64,000 nucleotides of DNA. It comes from Bradyrhizobium arachidis. Lineage in GTDB: Bacteria > Pseudomonadota > Alphaproteobacteria > Rhizobiales > Xanthobacteraceae. The position numbers and the translations under genes are program-made. This document shows, one piece after another, positions 19,672-29,929 of this stretch. Under the pieces are notes generated by a model. It saw only the letters and a program-made list of their open reading frames with translations, searched no databases and had not been told where the DNA came from. The stretch is taken from NCBI RefSeq assembly GCF_024758505.1, contig NZ_CP077970.1, forward strand, positions 1,302,001-1,366,000. Direction: 5' to 3'. Numbering within the stretch: the stretch's first letter is position 1; each line of letters starts with the position of its first letter.

Positions 19672-20775
19672 TTAGGCGATGACCAGGCCGCTGGCCGGAT
19701 CGATCAGCACCACGCGATTGAGGTCGATGGCGAGGTCGATCCGCTCGCCATGGCTGCTGACGTCGTGCGCCTGCAGCTCGGCAACCGCATCCACGCCGCC
19801 GACTTTGATGGTGGTGAAGGTGCGCGTCCCCGTCGGCTGAATGAGATCGGCAGTGGCCGAATAGGAGACGACGCCTTCGCGCAACGGTCCGCCGCTCGCC
19901 CAACTGAAGTGCTGGGGCCGAATGCCCAGGAGAATCTTTCGCCCATTCATGCCGGCCAGTGACCTCACCTTCGCGCTCGGAAGCGTCAGTTCACCGCCGG
20001 ACTGAAACACAACTGCTGCGTCGGGGCCGTTTGTCTTGAGGGTCGCCGGGATGAGATTGATCGACGGAGATCCGAGGAAGCCGGCCACAAAGCCCGTACG
20101 GGGCTGCTCGAACAGTTCGAGCGGAGCGCCTTGCTGCTCGATCTTTCCGTCGCGCAGCAGCACGATCCGGTCGGCGAGCGTCATCGCCTCGACCTGATCG
20201 TGGGTGACGTAGATCATGGTCGTCGTGATCTCGTGGTGCAGACGCTTGATTTCGGTGCGCATCTCGTCGCGCAGCTGGGCGTCCAGGTTCGAGAGCGGCT
20301 CGTCGAACAGGAAGAGGTCGGCCTTGCGGACGATGGCGCGGCCGATGGCGACGCGCTGACGCTGTCCACCGGAGAGCTGCCGTGGATAGCGCTGCAGGAA
20401 ATTGCCGATGCCGAGCATCTCGGCGGCTTCGCTCACCCGCTTCCTGACTTCGATCTCCGGAGTCTTGCGGGCGCGGAGACCGAAGGCGATGTTCTCGTTG
20501 ACGGTCAAATAGGGATAGAGCGCGTAGTTTTGAAACACCATTGCGATGTTGCGCTCGCGCGGGCGCAGATCGTTGACCACTGCGCCGCCGATCGTGATGG
20601 TTCCGTCGTCGGGGTCTTCAAGGCCGGCGATGGTTCGCAGGAGAGTACTCTTGCCACAGCCGGACGGTCCCACGAGCACGGCAAATTCGCCGTCGGTGAT
20701 GGTGAGATTCACCCCTCGAACCGCGTGCACGTTGCCGTAATATTTGTGCACGCCGGACAACTTGACGTCAGCCAC
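19672..20775 (-). CDS. Sugar ABC transporter ATPase (MalK/UgpC type)
   Basis: A protein of 367 residues. All motifs are present: Walker [11 protein letters not shown]-loop [13 protein letters not shown], signature [17 protein letters not shown], Walker [13 protein letters not shown], and H-loop [14 protein letters not shown]-terminal TOBE/OB region of ~130 residues is typical for CUT1 importers. It energises import by the two permeases upstream. It is 31 bp from the lactonase gene. Confidence 0.93.
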   Translation of the reverse strand: MADVKLSGVHKYYGNVHAVRGVNLTITDGEFAVLVGPSGCGKSTLLRTIAGLEDPDDGTITIGGAVVNDLRPRERNIAMVFQNYALYPYLTVNENIAFGLRARKTPEIEVRKRVSEAAEMLGIGNFLQRYPRQLSGGQRQRVAIGRAIVRKADLFLFDEPLSNLDAQLRDEMRTEIKRLHHEITTTMIYVTHDQVEAMTLADRIVLLRDGKIEQQGAPLELFEQPRTGFVAGFLGSPSINLIPATLKTNGPDAAVVFQSGGELTLPSAKVRSLAGMNGRKILLGIRPQHFSWASGGPLREGVVSYSATADLIQPTGTRTFTTIKVGGVDAVAELQAHDVSSHGERIDLAIDLNRVVLIDPASGLVIA

Positions 20776-20785
20776 TCCGCTCTCC

Positions 20786-21625
20786 CTAACCCTTGACTGC
20801 GCCCAGCGAGATGCCGCGCACGAGATAGCGCTGCATCACCGAGACCGCGACGAAGATCGGCAACGTGCCGAGGACCGACATCGCCGCAATCTTCGCCCAG
20901 AAATTCGATTGGCCGCCGAAATAGTGCGTCAGCATGACCGGAAAGGTGATGACCTCTGTGCGCGTGAGCACGAGTGCGAACAGAAAGTCGTTCCAGGCGA
21001 ACACGAAGGTGAAGACCGACGTCGCCATGAGGCCGGGGCGAACCATCGGGAAAACGACCTTCCAGATCACCTCCCATCGATTGAGGCCATCGACGAGCGC
21101 ACTTTCCTCGAGCTCCAGCGGAACGTCGACGATGTAGCCGCGCATCATCCAGATCACGTAGGGAAGATTGAATGCGGTGTAGAGGAGGATCAGCCCGAAA
21201 TAGCCGTCGACCAGTCCGAAATAGACGTATATCAGGAAAATGGGGAAGACGACCGCGATCGGCGGGATCATGCGCTGGGAGATGATCCACATCGCCAGGT
21301 TCTCGCCGCCGGTGCCGAACCGTGCGAGACTGTAGGCGCAAAGGGTTCCCAGAACGATTGCAATGCCGGAGCTGACGCCGGCGACGATCAGGCTGTTCAG
21401 GATGGCAAGGACGTCGCCGTCCTTGAACAGAACGTAGTAGTTCGAAAACTGGATCTGGCCGGGAATCCATAAGGGCGGTACGTGGTAGATCTCGTCCGGC
21501 GTTTTGAACGAAATCATGAACAGCCAATAGACCGGAAACAGAAACAGCAGGGTTACGGCGCCGGCGCCAAGATAACGAATCGTCAGAATGCGGGCTTTTC
21601 TGGCCGGAAGCCTGCCGATCCTCAT
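20786..21625 (-). CDS. Sugar ABC transporter permease (MalG type)
   Basis: A protein of 279 residues, start at 21625 by ATGA overlap with the first permease. Six membrane helices and the EAA loop ([39 protein letters not shown]) mark it as the CarB/MalG-like CUT1 permease. It ends 10 bp before the ATPase gene start. The reading frame is open for more than 600 bp upstream, but that part is only a shadow of the other permease gene. Confidence 0.92.
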   Translation of the reverse strand: MRIGRLPARKARILTIRYLGAGAVTLLFLFPVYWLFMISFKTPDEIYHVPPLWIPGQIQFSNYYVLFKDGDVLAILNSLIVAGVSSGIAIVLGTLCAYSLARFGTGGENLAMWIISQRMIPPIAVVFPIFLIYVYFGLVDGYFGLILLYTAFNLPYVIWMMRGYIVDVPLELEESALVDGLNRWEVIWKVVFPMVRPGLMATSVFTFVFAWNDFLFALVLTRTEVITFPVMLTHYFGGQSNFWAKIAAMSVLGTLPIFVAVSVMQRYLVRGISLGAVKG

Positions 21626-22545
21626 CGCGCAAGCTCCATGCGCTTGAGGACCAGGGTCGTGATGAGCGTCAGCAGCGCAATCACCAGGAAGGAGATCGCG
21701 GCCGTGTAGCTGGTCTCGAATTGCGAGAAGCCCTGCACATAGGTGTAGAGCGAGATGGTCTCGGTCATCGAGCCCGGCCCGCCTTCGGTGAGGGCCCAGA
21801 TGATGTCGAAGATGCGAACGAGATCGAGGCCGCGGATCAGGCAGGCGACAGCGATCACGGGCGCGATCGCCGGCAGAACGATCCCGCGAAGCACGCGCAG
21901 GTATGATGCGCCATCGATCTCCGCAGCTTCGAGCTGCGACTGGTCGACATTCGACAGCGCGGCGAGCAGCAGGAGGAACATGAACGGCGACCACTGCCAG
22001 ACTTCGCAGATGATGATTGCCGGATAAACGTAGGCGGGATTGACCGTCCACAGAATCCGGACCGGCTCTCCGGCGAAGAAGCTGAGAATCTGACCGATTG
22101 GACCGAAGCGGACGTCGAACATCAGCCGCCAGGTCGCTCCCGCGACTATCGGAGAGATCACCGTCGGAAGCACAAGCAGCGCGACGAAGAGCTGGCGCCC
22201 CGGCATGCGATCGACGAAGAGCTGCGCCATTAGGAAGCCGATCAGCAACTCCAAGGGCAGCGCGATCACGGTGATGATGGCGGTATGACCAAGTGAGGTC
22301 CACAGCCGGGTGTCCTTGAAGAGCTCCGCATAGTTCAACAGGCCGACGAAGGACGTGTCATTCTCGGTCATCGTGATGCGTTGGAAGCTCACGATCAGCG
22401 AGTAGATCAGGGGAAACAGACCGACCAGGAGAAGGATCAGAATGGCCGGCGCGACCATAAGATAGGGCAGGCGGTCTTCGAGCACGCGTCCGAGGCGGCT
22501 CGGCTTGCGTTCTTCGGCAGCGTTGAGACTTGCGGAAAGCGCCAT
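21622..22545 (-). CDS. Sugar ABC transporter permease (MalF type)
   Basis: A protein of 307 residues from the ATG at 22545; a GTG at 22572 is an alternative, and neither has a strong ribosome site. It has six membrane helices and the EAA loop (LEAAEIDGASYLRVLRGIVL, then PAIAPV). This is the first permease of a CUT1 importer. Between it and the binding-protein gene lies a stable hairpin, consistent with lower expression of the membrane parts. Confidence 0.92.
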   Translation of the reverse strand: MALSASLNAAEERKPSRLGRVLEDRLPYLMVAPAILILLLVGLFPLIYSLIVSFQRITMTENDTSFVGLLNYAELFKDTRLWTSLGHTAIITVIALPLELLIGFLMAQLFVDRMPGRQLFVALLVLPTVISPIVAGATWRLMFDVRFGPIGQILSFFAGEPVRILWTVNPAYVYPAIIICEVWQWSPFMFLLLLAALSNVDQSQLEAAEIDGASYLRVLRGIVLPAIAPVIAVACLIRGLDLVRIFDIIWALTEGGPGSMTETISLYTYVQGFSQFETSYTAAISFLVIALLTLITTLVLKRMELAR

Positions 22546-22568
22546 GATCAGTCCAGGAAAACGGCACC

Positions 22569-22595
22569 GCACGGGAGGGCGAACGTCTCCCGTGC
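22569..22595 (-). promoter_or_regulatory. Intercistronic hairpin between binding-protein and permease genes
   Basis: GCACGGGAG and CTCCCGTGC form a perfect 9-bp stem with a 9-nt loop, without a long T run. Such hairpins often stabilise the upstream binding-protein mRNA or cause partial termination, raising the ratio of binding protein to permease. Confidence 0.65.
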
Positions 22596-22609
22596 GGTGT
22601 CCAGGGCAG

Positions 22610-24046
22610 CTATTGGGGATAGGCGCCGGGCTTGGCCGCCCAGACCTTGTAAACGGCCTTCTGGTTCTCGATGCCGACCTTCTCGGTGATGGCGTCGAAT
22701 TGCTGCGCCATGCGATCGAGAATGGCCTTGGGATCTTCGCCGGCCCAGAGGCTCGAAATCGCCTTGGTCATCGCCTCGTCGTACTTGTCCTGTTGCAGCA
22801 GCGAGAGATCGAGCAGGCCCTTCTCGCCGGACGTCTTGATCGTATCGAGATAGGCGGGCGCGTCGGGCCAGAGTGCACGATACTTCTCGCTCGCATAGTG
22901 CGACAGGCGGAACGGATCGCGCAGCGTATAGGGAAGCTGGACGCGCTCGAGGCTGGTCTTCTTGCTGTTGAGCCACTGGATGAAGAGATAGGCGGCCTCC
23001 TTGTTCTTGCTGGTGGCCGAGACCGAGAGGTCGAAGCCGACGCCGAGCTCCGGGCGGCCGAGAGGCGTGAGCGCGTAGCCGACCTTGCCCGCGACTTGCG
23101 ATTTCGGCACCCACTTCAGTGCTTCCTCGCCCGAGCCATAGCCCGCGGCCCAGCGACCGTAGGGCGGCCAGGAGATCGTCATCGCGGTCGTGCCCTGAAG
23201 GAACGCGGCGAGATTGTCGACGAAATTCCACTGCTCCACGCCCGGAGGCATGAACTTGTTCTCCGCCACCATCTGCTTGAACACCTTGAGGCCGACGTCG
23301 CCGTTCACCGTCGCCTTCATGGTGTCGGCATTGAAGAACTTGCCGCCCTCCATGCGGAAGCGTTCCTGGAACATGTATTGCGGATAGGGCGCGGTGCGGA
23401 AAAATCCGGCGCCGTAGACCTTCGGCGCCATCTTGTCGGTGATGAACTGGCCGATCTCGTCGAACTGTTTCCAGTCCTTTGGCGGAGCCAGCTCGTAGCC
23501 GAACTTGGCCTTGAACTCGTCCTTCATCTTCGGATCTTCGAAGATGTCCTTCCGGTAATAGAGCAACATCACGTCGCCGTCGTCCGGGAAGCCGTAGATC
23601 TTCCCGTCATACTGCATCTGGTTGTCGCGATAGGCGGCCGCGATGTCCTGCAACTCGTCGCGGTAGCCGAACTTGTCGGCATATTTGTCGAGAGGCTCGA
23701 GCGCGCCGGCACGTGCTAGATCGGGCATCCAGGATGGGATGACGTTCAGCGCGTCATAGGCTCCGGCGCCCGATTTGAAATCCTGCATGATCTTGGTGAA
23801 CATCTGATCGGTCGGCACCTCGACCACCTTCACTTTGATGCCGGTGAGCTTCTCCCATTGTGGTCCCGAATAGTTCAGCGGGTCCAGAGACTGGAGGCCG
23901 GCCTCCCAAACAATGCTGATCGTCGTGCCCGCGTACTTCTTCGCAGCTTCCACCGCAGTGTCGGCCGCGTCCTTGTCGGCGGCCGGCGCCGAGGCGCAAG
24001 TGAGCGCGAGGACACCCGCCGTGCTGAGAAACGTCCTGAACTTCAT
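22610..24046 (-). CDS. Sugar ABC transporter substrate-binding protein (family 1)
   Basis: A protein of 478 residues from an ATG preceded by AGGAGGAGGAAGG. The signal peptide MKFRTFLSTAGVLALTCASA is followed by a long family-1 binding protein (GTTISIVWEAGLQSLDPLNY, WEKLTGIKVKVVEVPTDQMF, GKIYGFPDDGDVMLLYYRKD). It is somewhat longer than MalE but within the range of CUT1 proteins for oligosaccharides or polyols. It is the first gene of a five-gene operon with two permeases, an ATPase and a lactonase. The ligand is unknown. Confidence 0.92.
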   Translation of the reverse strand: MKFRTFLSTAGVLALTCASAPAADKDAADTAVEAAKKYAGTTISIVWEAGLQSLDPLNYSGPQWEKLTGIKVKVVEVPTDQMFTKIMQDFKSGAGAYDALNVIPSWMPDLARAGALEPLDKYADKFGYRDELQDIAAAYRDNQMQYDGKIYGFPDDGDVMLLYYRKDIFEDPKMKDEFKAKFGYELAPPKDWKQFDEIGQFITDKMAPKVYGAGFFRTAPYPQYMFQERFRMEGGKFFNADTMKATVNGDVGLKVFKQMVAENKFMPPGVEQWNFVDNLAAFLQGTTAMTISWPPYGRWAAGYGSGEEALKWVPKSQVAGKVGYALTPLGRPELGVGFDLSVSATSKNKEAAYLFIQWLNSKKTSLERVQLPYTLRDPFRLSHYASEKYRALWPDAPAYLDTIKTSGEKGLLDLSLLQQDKYDEAMTKAISSLWAGEDPKAILDRMAQQFDAITEKVGIENQKAVYKVWAAKPGAYPQ

Positions 24047-25609
24047 GCCTTCCTCCTCCTCTCCTGAGCGTCGCAAGTCGATAAGCCGACTTCGGAGCGC
24101 TTCTCACGTGATCTTTGGCCCGTTAGCCCAGCCGTGGGCACGAACAGGCCCTGTCAGCACCACGGGCGCCGAACAAACAAATTCACCTATGTCAAGGATT
24201 GCGACGCGGCTGATCGTTCTCTCTGTTCGTTCTCGCAAGCCGAACAACCGCGATTTGACTTTGTAGAACTGCGCCTCCCCAAACTTTTGATTTTGACGCT
24301 AGTCTGCGTTGTGACGGAACTGGGCGACAAATGAGAATTTTGCAAGAAAAGATGAATTGCATTCACCTCTACTGCTGTGAGTCTTCAAAGAGAAAGCGGG
24401 CTATGCCCCCTGAGGCGACACGCGACCGAACAATAGGTTCAAAGCCCGTGACCCGCGGTCGTGAAGTAGAACCGATACCTTTTGCAAGGGAGGTCCGTGC
24501 TCGTACCCGTTATTGGAGGTGTGGTCGCCGTGTCTCGGAAGCAAAGCCTTCCTCTTCACCAGATTTTAGCCGATCGCAGCTTCAGGGGCCTCAGTGACTT
24601 TGACGATGACCTGGGAATTTCCTGCTCTACCAATCGCAACAATCGGGTGTTGCGAGTCCCCGAGCTACGCTTCGGCGGCTGTTCGAGGATTTTGGGCGCA
24701 TTGGACAACGCCTCCGGTCCTTGCTGCTGTCCTTTTTCCGTAGATGCCCGGATTGTCAATTTCGGAGCACAGCGTTCTACTGGAGGAACACCGGCGGGGG
24801 ATTTCATACTTAAACTGTTTTTTCGCCAAATTCCGGTGGCGAGGCCGCGAGAATGCATTGTCTCGCGGCCTCATTCATTTTCGCAGCCAAAGGTAATCCC
24901 TTCCGAAACGAAGCCGGGCCACCTTTCTTCGCAATAAGGACGAGTGTTTCCATCGCGGCATCGCATTCAGGCGCGTCATACTCGGCTATGGTGGGCACTT
25001 TCCCGCCCGTGGGGAGTCGTCGCTTATCGCAAACCGTGTGGACGAACCAGGCCCTGAATCGGGCAAAGCGAACGTGATCCTGCCATTGGTCAGAAGTCCG
25101 CTGGGACCAGCCAGGGCCAACTATCAGCGCCAATTGTCGGCCTTGGACCAATGTCGACAACTCGACCCTTCACCACGCGATGAAATGCCCGCAGCCCCCA
25201 AGTTGGGATTCGGCACGGGTCTTGCTCGGTTCAGGATAGCATCACCGCTCCTCCAGATGCGGTGATGTTAGGGGCGAGCTCGGCGTCGCGTCGCCGCTTG
25301 CGTCTGGTCCGCCCCGCCGGTTTGCTGTCAGGCAATATGAAACAGAATCTTCGAGCAATGGCGATCGGACACTCAGGCGCTCCGCCGCCATATCCTCCGC
25401 GGGTACGAACACGAAGGCCCTAAGTACCACTGATTTAGTGTCTCCCTAAACGGGCGACGAGACTGCCATGCGAAGAGATCTTTGCTCCCGGCAAGAGTTT
25501 GAAAGTGTCCCCGCCGTTTTGGAGCAGCCGCGCACGCATGGCTCCCGGCCCGACTTCGCCGCCTAAACGGCAATGCATGACCTTCCAATGTCGAAACGCT
25601 AGAGCAAAG
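24047..25609. other. Long region without a convincing gene
   Basis: No frame here shows a good ribosome site plus a recognisable product. The most protein-like stretch is on the minus strand at 24810-25160 (116 codons, e.g. RFRAWFVHTVCDKRRLPTGG and ECDAAMETLVLIAKKGGPAS). It has no ribosome site and may be a remnant. The 5' part includes the promoter region of the ABC operon. Confidence 0.45.
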
Positions 25610-25825
25610 ATGCAGACTGGAACGGTAATCTCGTACAGCGTTGAAAAGGGCTGGGGCTTTATCCGGCCTGACGACTGCAACGGAACGGATTTGTTCGTGC
25701 ACATGTCGGACCTTCGCGACTGCGCAGGGGCTGATCTGGTGCCGGGTAAGCGCGTGACTTTCGATCTTCACTTCAACAAACGGCGCTCGAAGTACAGAGC
25801 CGTCCAGGTCAGGCTAATCGATTGA
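25610..25825 (+). CDS. Cold-shock domain protein
   Basis: A protein of 71 residues. The RNP1-like GWGFIRPDD and RNP2-like DLFVHMSDL motifs of the single cold-shock (OB-fold) domain are visible, preceded by MQTGTVISYSVEK. It lacks the usual KWFN start and has a basic C-terminus (FNKRRSKYRAVQVRLID), so it is a divergent CspA homologue. It binds single-stranded nucleic acid. A second, more standard copy is at 49.1 kb. Confidence 0.85.
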   Translation: MQTGTVISYSVEKGWGFIRPDDCNGTDLFVHMSDLRDCAGADLVPGKRVTFDLHFNKRRSKYRAVQVRLID

Positions 25826-26254
25826 AATATCTCGTTCCTAATGAGGCGCGCGCGTTACATATCATTCATAGTGCAAAGGCGGCGAGGGATCCATGCATAA
25901 GTTCATTTGCGGGATCATAAACGAGACATCGACGTTTACGACGGTGCTCGCCCTCGAAAGCGCGGGACGCTAAGCTGATCGATATCGATGATCTTCATCG
26001 TATGCGGGAGCAGCCAGCCTAGCTCGCCCGTGCACACACACCGACCCAATCCTTAAGCGAATCCCGATTGATGGAAAAGCCTCCCATCGTTCCTTCAGGG
26101 CGGAGCCCCAACGAACGCCGGCTTCTTGCTCGCGATCAAGCGCTACCAAATAAGATAGGAGAGACATGTTGCCGGTTGTGGTACTTTCCGAAGGCTCTTG
26201 GTCGGATCTGACCACGCAGCGCGTTGCAATCCTGTTCAGACTAGGAGACGTTGA

Positions 26255-26509
26255 ATGCCTGCGAGAAGGATAGAAGACGGGAAACCCGAATGGCAAACAG
26301 GTCCAGAGCCCGAACTGGCCGCCCAGGCATCAGCCTCTGAAGCGGGTGGCGCCGCGGACGGTGTTGGAGAATCGGCGACAGCCGTATCACGCCTTTCATT
26401 TACGTCTCCGGAATGGAAAAAGTCTATCGAAGAGACCAAACCTATTCGCTGCGGCATTGAAGGACGGGCCAAAACTGACTGCTTCTTCTCTGTACGCTCA
26501 ATGTTCTGA
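26255..26509 (+). CDS. Possible small hypothetical protein
   Basis: This 84-codon frame has AGGAGA 7 nt before the ATG. The product is acidic and hydrophilic (PEWQTGPEPELAAQASASEA) with a more ordered end (SPEWKKSIEETKPIRCGIEG). I do not recognise it. It lies in decayed DNA and may be a remnant. The stretches around it (25826-26254 and 26510-26744) hold nothing I can support. Confidence 0.35.
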   Translation: MPARRIEDGKPEWQTGPEPELAAQASASEAGGAADGVGESATAVSRLSFTSPEWKKSIEETKPIRCGIEGRAKTDCFFSVRSMF

Positions 26510-26744
26510 AGAATCTTGCCGATTCGAAAACTCCCTCTGACGTAATGAAGTGCCACCTGGATTTCGCGGCGCAATTCTGGTCGAAATCGTTCAGCGAAGG
26601 CTCAAAGATAAGAGAGCGCCGCCATCATCTGCAGCAAGGTAGGCAATCCGCCAAGCGGGAAATAGGGCGCGATCGCGCTCTATCTCCGAGGCTGTGCGTG
26701 GTGACGTGCACGGTCATCGAAAGCACCAGGAGCTTGGAAGCAGC

Positions 26745-27745
26745 ATGCAGCTTAACCCGCAGCACTTGACGCTGAACCAACTTTTGGCGGGCCGGTTATT
26801 TCGCATACCGGATTATCAACGCGCATACGCTTGGGAAACTAAGCAAAGATTCGCGAGGTTCAGAAGACCAAGCAAGACCATTTTCTTGCAACGGTAGTGT
26901 GTCTCGCTCGGGAGCGGCGCTTGATCGTTGCGACCGAATTTACAGCCGTTGAAGTGGTTGACGGACAGCAACGATTAACAACATTCGTCATCCTATTAAA
27001 GGCGATCGAAAAGGCGTTAGCGTCCACCGGTGATGAAAACAGGATCAAGCAGGAGCTGCACGAGCAGCTGGTCAAAAGCGACGACCACTCACTAGCGCTC
27101 CTGCAAACGAACCATGACAGCACGCACATTTTTGTAGATTACATCCGAGAAGGTATCCTGCGCAAGGATGCTGGCGAGACGGCAGCAGACAAGAACTTGA
27201 TAGACGCTGCAACGGAGTGTGAAGCATTTGTGGAAGACTGGAAGAAGTCTGCCTCGCTCATTGAACTCGTCGCTCTTTTGAGAAACCGCTTGTCGATGAT
27301 CTACCACGAACTGACGGATGAGTCGGCGGTCTATCGAGTTTTCGAGGTTCTGAACAGTCGCGGTTTAGACGTGAGGTGGATCGATAAGTTCAAAAGCCAA
27401 CTCATGGGATTGATCTTCCTGCAGACGAACCAGAGCGCAGAACCTCAAGGGAGATGCAGAGCATTTGGCAGGACATTTATCGGGTGCTTGGGCTTAGAAA
27501 TGCTCTTGGAGACCAGGCCCTCCGGTTCGCTGGCACTCTAAGAAGTTTTCAGAAGCTAAATCGGCTGCAATCAGAGGAAGATGCAGCGGCAACGCTTGTA
27601 GACCGATCAAGCGGAGGGCTAGCTAACACGGTAAGGCGCGCTGGTTGCATTCGATTATTGTCGCGCTGGACAGACTTGATCTCGATGCGCGCCTCAACGC
27701 GGTGACTAGCATTGTGCACGCTCGCTTTGTTGCAGCGTCAAGTAA
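26745..27745 (+). pseudogene. Broken DUF262-family gene (GmrS/DndB-like N-domain)
   Basis: The start is clear: LTLNQLLAGRLFRIPDYQRA and YAWETKQR. After a frameshift near 26850 the next frame gives VVDGQQRLTTFVILLKAIEK, the DGQQR motif of DUF262, then YRVFEVLNSRGLDV. Two more shifts are needed to read IWQDIYRVLGLRNALGDQAL and, near 27640-27720, LDLDARLNAVTSIVHARFVA. DUF262 domains are NTP-dependent nuclease or ParB-like modules found in type IV restriction (GmrSD) and other defence proteins. This copy cannot be functional. Confidence 0.8.
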
Positions 27746-27779
27746 TAGTGAGACAATTCCCGCCCGATATCGAGCGATC

Positions 27780-28135
27780 CCTCCTCACACCCGGTAACGG
27801 TCTGTTGCTGCCGTCTATTCGTTCGAACCTGAAGCCCCTTTCGGAAAATGCACTCAACTCCGCATTACGCCGGATGGGCTACAGCAAGGACGAGATGACC
27901 GCACACGGGCTTCCGGTCAACAGCCTCCACTATTTGCAACGAACGGCGTCTCGCGGACGCAGAAGTTATCGAGGTCGCTCTGGCGCACCAGGACGAAGAT
28001 GATGTTCGACGAGTGTACAACCGCGCCCTTTATCTCAAAGAGCGAACGGTTTTGATGCAACGGTGGGCAGATTTACTCGATGAGTTCCGACAGCATTTGT
28101 CATCTAATAAACAGTTGAACAACAAAATCGGGTAG
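27780..28135 (+). pseudogene. C-terminal remnant of a P4-type tyrosine integrase
   Basis: Spliced across frames it reads LLLPSIRSNLKPLSENALNS, ALRRMGYSKDEMTAHGLP, then VIEVALAHQDEDDVRRVYNR and ALYLKERTVLMQRWADLLDE. These are the MTAHG (HxxR-equivalent) and AHQ...YNRA regions of P4/IntA integrases, including the catalytic Tyr. The N-terminal two thirds is gone and at least two frameshifts are present. It marks the end of a former genomic island. Confidence 0.8.
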
Positions 28136-28195
28136 CAAACTGCCTTCTTGATCGAAGCCCTTTCAGCAGTTGGCGCCCCGTCGCGCTTCTCAGTA

Positions 28196-28246
28196 GTTAC
28201 CGTCAAGTTCTTCGAAGGCTCGACTACTACCAGACTTGACAGTAAC
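28196..28246. repeat. Imperfect inverted repeat after the integrase remnant
   Basis: GTTACCGTCAAGT (28196-28208) is repeated inverted as ACTTGACAGTAAC (28234-28246), 12 of 13 bases matching. A second perfect dyad, GCTAATC...GATTAGC, follows at 28263-28286. They may be terminator or recombination-arm sites of the lost island. Confidence 0.4.
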
Positions 28247-28301
28247 CCCGGACAACCGTGACAGCTAATCTCGCGAGACTGATTAGCAGTCGGCGCGAAG
28301 C

Positions 28302-28738
28302 ATGTCGGAGGAGCCTTCAATCGTGCTGACCGCCGCCGAAATTGCGGACGCCAAAAAGCGCGTCAGGTATCAACATGCAAACGTTCTCCACGAGAACGAC
28401 GACAGCGTCAGGATTGCTTATCAATGGCTAGACGCGCAAATAATAACCAAGAGAAAGCTGCGCCTAGCGTGCCCTTTGAAGGAGATCATCGAAATTTGGG
28501 GCGGCACGTCGCATCGTTCGATGTAGAAGTTGCGGCTGAAATGCACCCTCGAATCCGAGGGACATACCCTCAATTCAATATCCGCTCTCGCATTACCCTT
28601 CCTTCCGATCGTCGTCTTGCAAACATCACCGAGGCGAGACGCAAGACCCTGCAATCGCCGTTGTGGGGATCGCGAGCTGTCGCTCAAGCACTGTGGAGCG
28701 TACTTAATGCTCAGCTTGCTCGATTCGTTTGGCATTGA
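28302..28738 (+). pseudogene. Frameshifted hypothetical protein
   Basis: The first frame (VLTAAEIADAKKRVRYQHAN, SVRIAYQWLDAQI) passes into a second one (VASFDVEVAAEMHPRIRGTY, then PQFNIRSRITLPSDRRLANI) after a shift near 28500. Together they would give a ~140-residue soluble protein. I do not recognise the family. A further frame at 28700-28830 (YLMLSLLDSFGIEPQMAHEA) may also belong to it. Confidence 0.4.
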
Positions 28739-28825
28739 GCCGCAGATGGCGCACGAAGCGCGGCTGCTTGGCCGCGCAGACGTGGTCCGCCAAGCCCGCG
28801 ACATGATCGCTCGCGTCACCTGCGA

Positions 28826-29929
28826 ATGTTGACCGCCGCCGACAAGACCCAGTCGATCCAGTTGGCTACGGGCCGGCTCGATATCGCCGTGGACAAGGCG
28901 GCCTGGCCGCTGGACAGCCTTTGCGCGTTTGCGGCGCGCGAAAATCCGCGGCGGGGGTTCCTGGTCGTATCCCGCGTCCTAGGGCGCTATTTGCCCGCCA
29001 CGCCGCAGATGATGCGGGAGAGCGCCCGCGATCTCGCGGCGCGGCTTCCTGACGATCTGCCGGGGCCGGTGCTCGTCGTCGGCCTGGCCGAGACCGCCGT
29101 GTGCCTTGCCCAGACGGTGCACGAGGAATTTCGCCTCGCAACGGGCCGGGTCGACATCCACTTCCTGCATTCGACGCGACAGCAACTGGATCATCCGTTG
29201 CTGTGCCGCTTCGAAGAACCGCACAGCCATGCCTCCGCGCATCTGATCTACAGGCCGGCGCTTCCGGAGCCGCGATCACTGGTATTGGTCGACGACGAGA
29301 TCTCGACAGGAACGACCCTTTGCAACCTCGCCCAGGCGCTCGCCACTGCTTGGCCGCGGATCGAAGCGATGGCGGTAGCGACGCTGACCGACTGGTCGGC
29401 CGGCAAGGCGTGGCAAGCACGCATGCCGCGTCCCACGTGCATCGCGGCGCTGCTGCGCGGACGCATGGAGTGGACGCAGGAGACGACTCCGGTGCTCAAC
29501 AGCGCGTTCGATACCGCTGCCGCTTCACTCGGGCGCATGGCGACGCATCGCAATTTCGGTCGGCTGGGACTCGACCGGCCCGTCGTGCCCGAACCCGATA
29601 CCGCTGTGCCCGAGGTCCTCGGCCCACTGCGGATCATCGGAACCGGCGAGTTCACCTATCCCCCCTTCCTGCTGGCGGAACGCCTCGCAGAAGAAGGGCA
29701 TGATGTCGTCGTGCAGGCGACCAGCCGAAACCCCGCACTCCCCGGTGCCGCGATGGCGACCAAGCTCCGCTTTGCCGACAATTATGGAACGGGCGTGCCC
29801 AATTACCTCTACAATGCCGACCGGGCCGATGGACGCGCGAACTGGATCGCGCATGAGACCGGCGCGGCGACAATCGACCCCGGGCTGATTGCCGCTCTCC
29901 GTGCCGAACTGATCGGCTGGACGGCATGA
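28826..29929 (+). CDS. TRSP-domain phosphoribosyltransferase of a ter-type module
   Basis: A protein of 367 residues. Residues ~25-240 look like the PRTase_2 domain, with the PRPP-binding loop VLVDDEISTGTTL. The last ~120 residues (LRIIGTGEFTYPPFLLAERL, TSRNPALPGAAMATKLRFAD, NYGTGVPNYLYNA) match what I know as the TRSP domain. Such proteins occur with TerD-type tellurium/stress gene clusters and are predicted to make a nucleoside-like product. The gene is GC-rich compared with flanking DNA, and its stop overlaps the HAD gene by 4 bp. Confidence 0.82.
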   Translation: MLTAADKTQSIQLATGRLDIAVDKAAWPLDSLCAFAARENPRRGFLVVSRVLGRYLPATPQMMRESARDLAARLPDDLPGPVLVVGLAETAVCLAQTVHEEFRLATGRVDIHFLHSTRQQLDHPLLCRFEEPHSHASAHLIYRPALPEPRSLVLVDDEISTGTTLCNLAQALATAWPRIEAMAVATLTDWSAGKAWQARMPRPTCIAALLRGRMEWTQETTPVLNSAFDTAAASLGRMATHRNFGRLGLDRPVVPEPDTAVPEVLGPLRIIGTGEFTYPPFLLAERLAEEGHDVVVQATSRNPALPGAAMATKLRFADNYGTGVPNYLYNADRADGRANWIAHETGAATIDPGLIAALRAELIGWTA

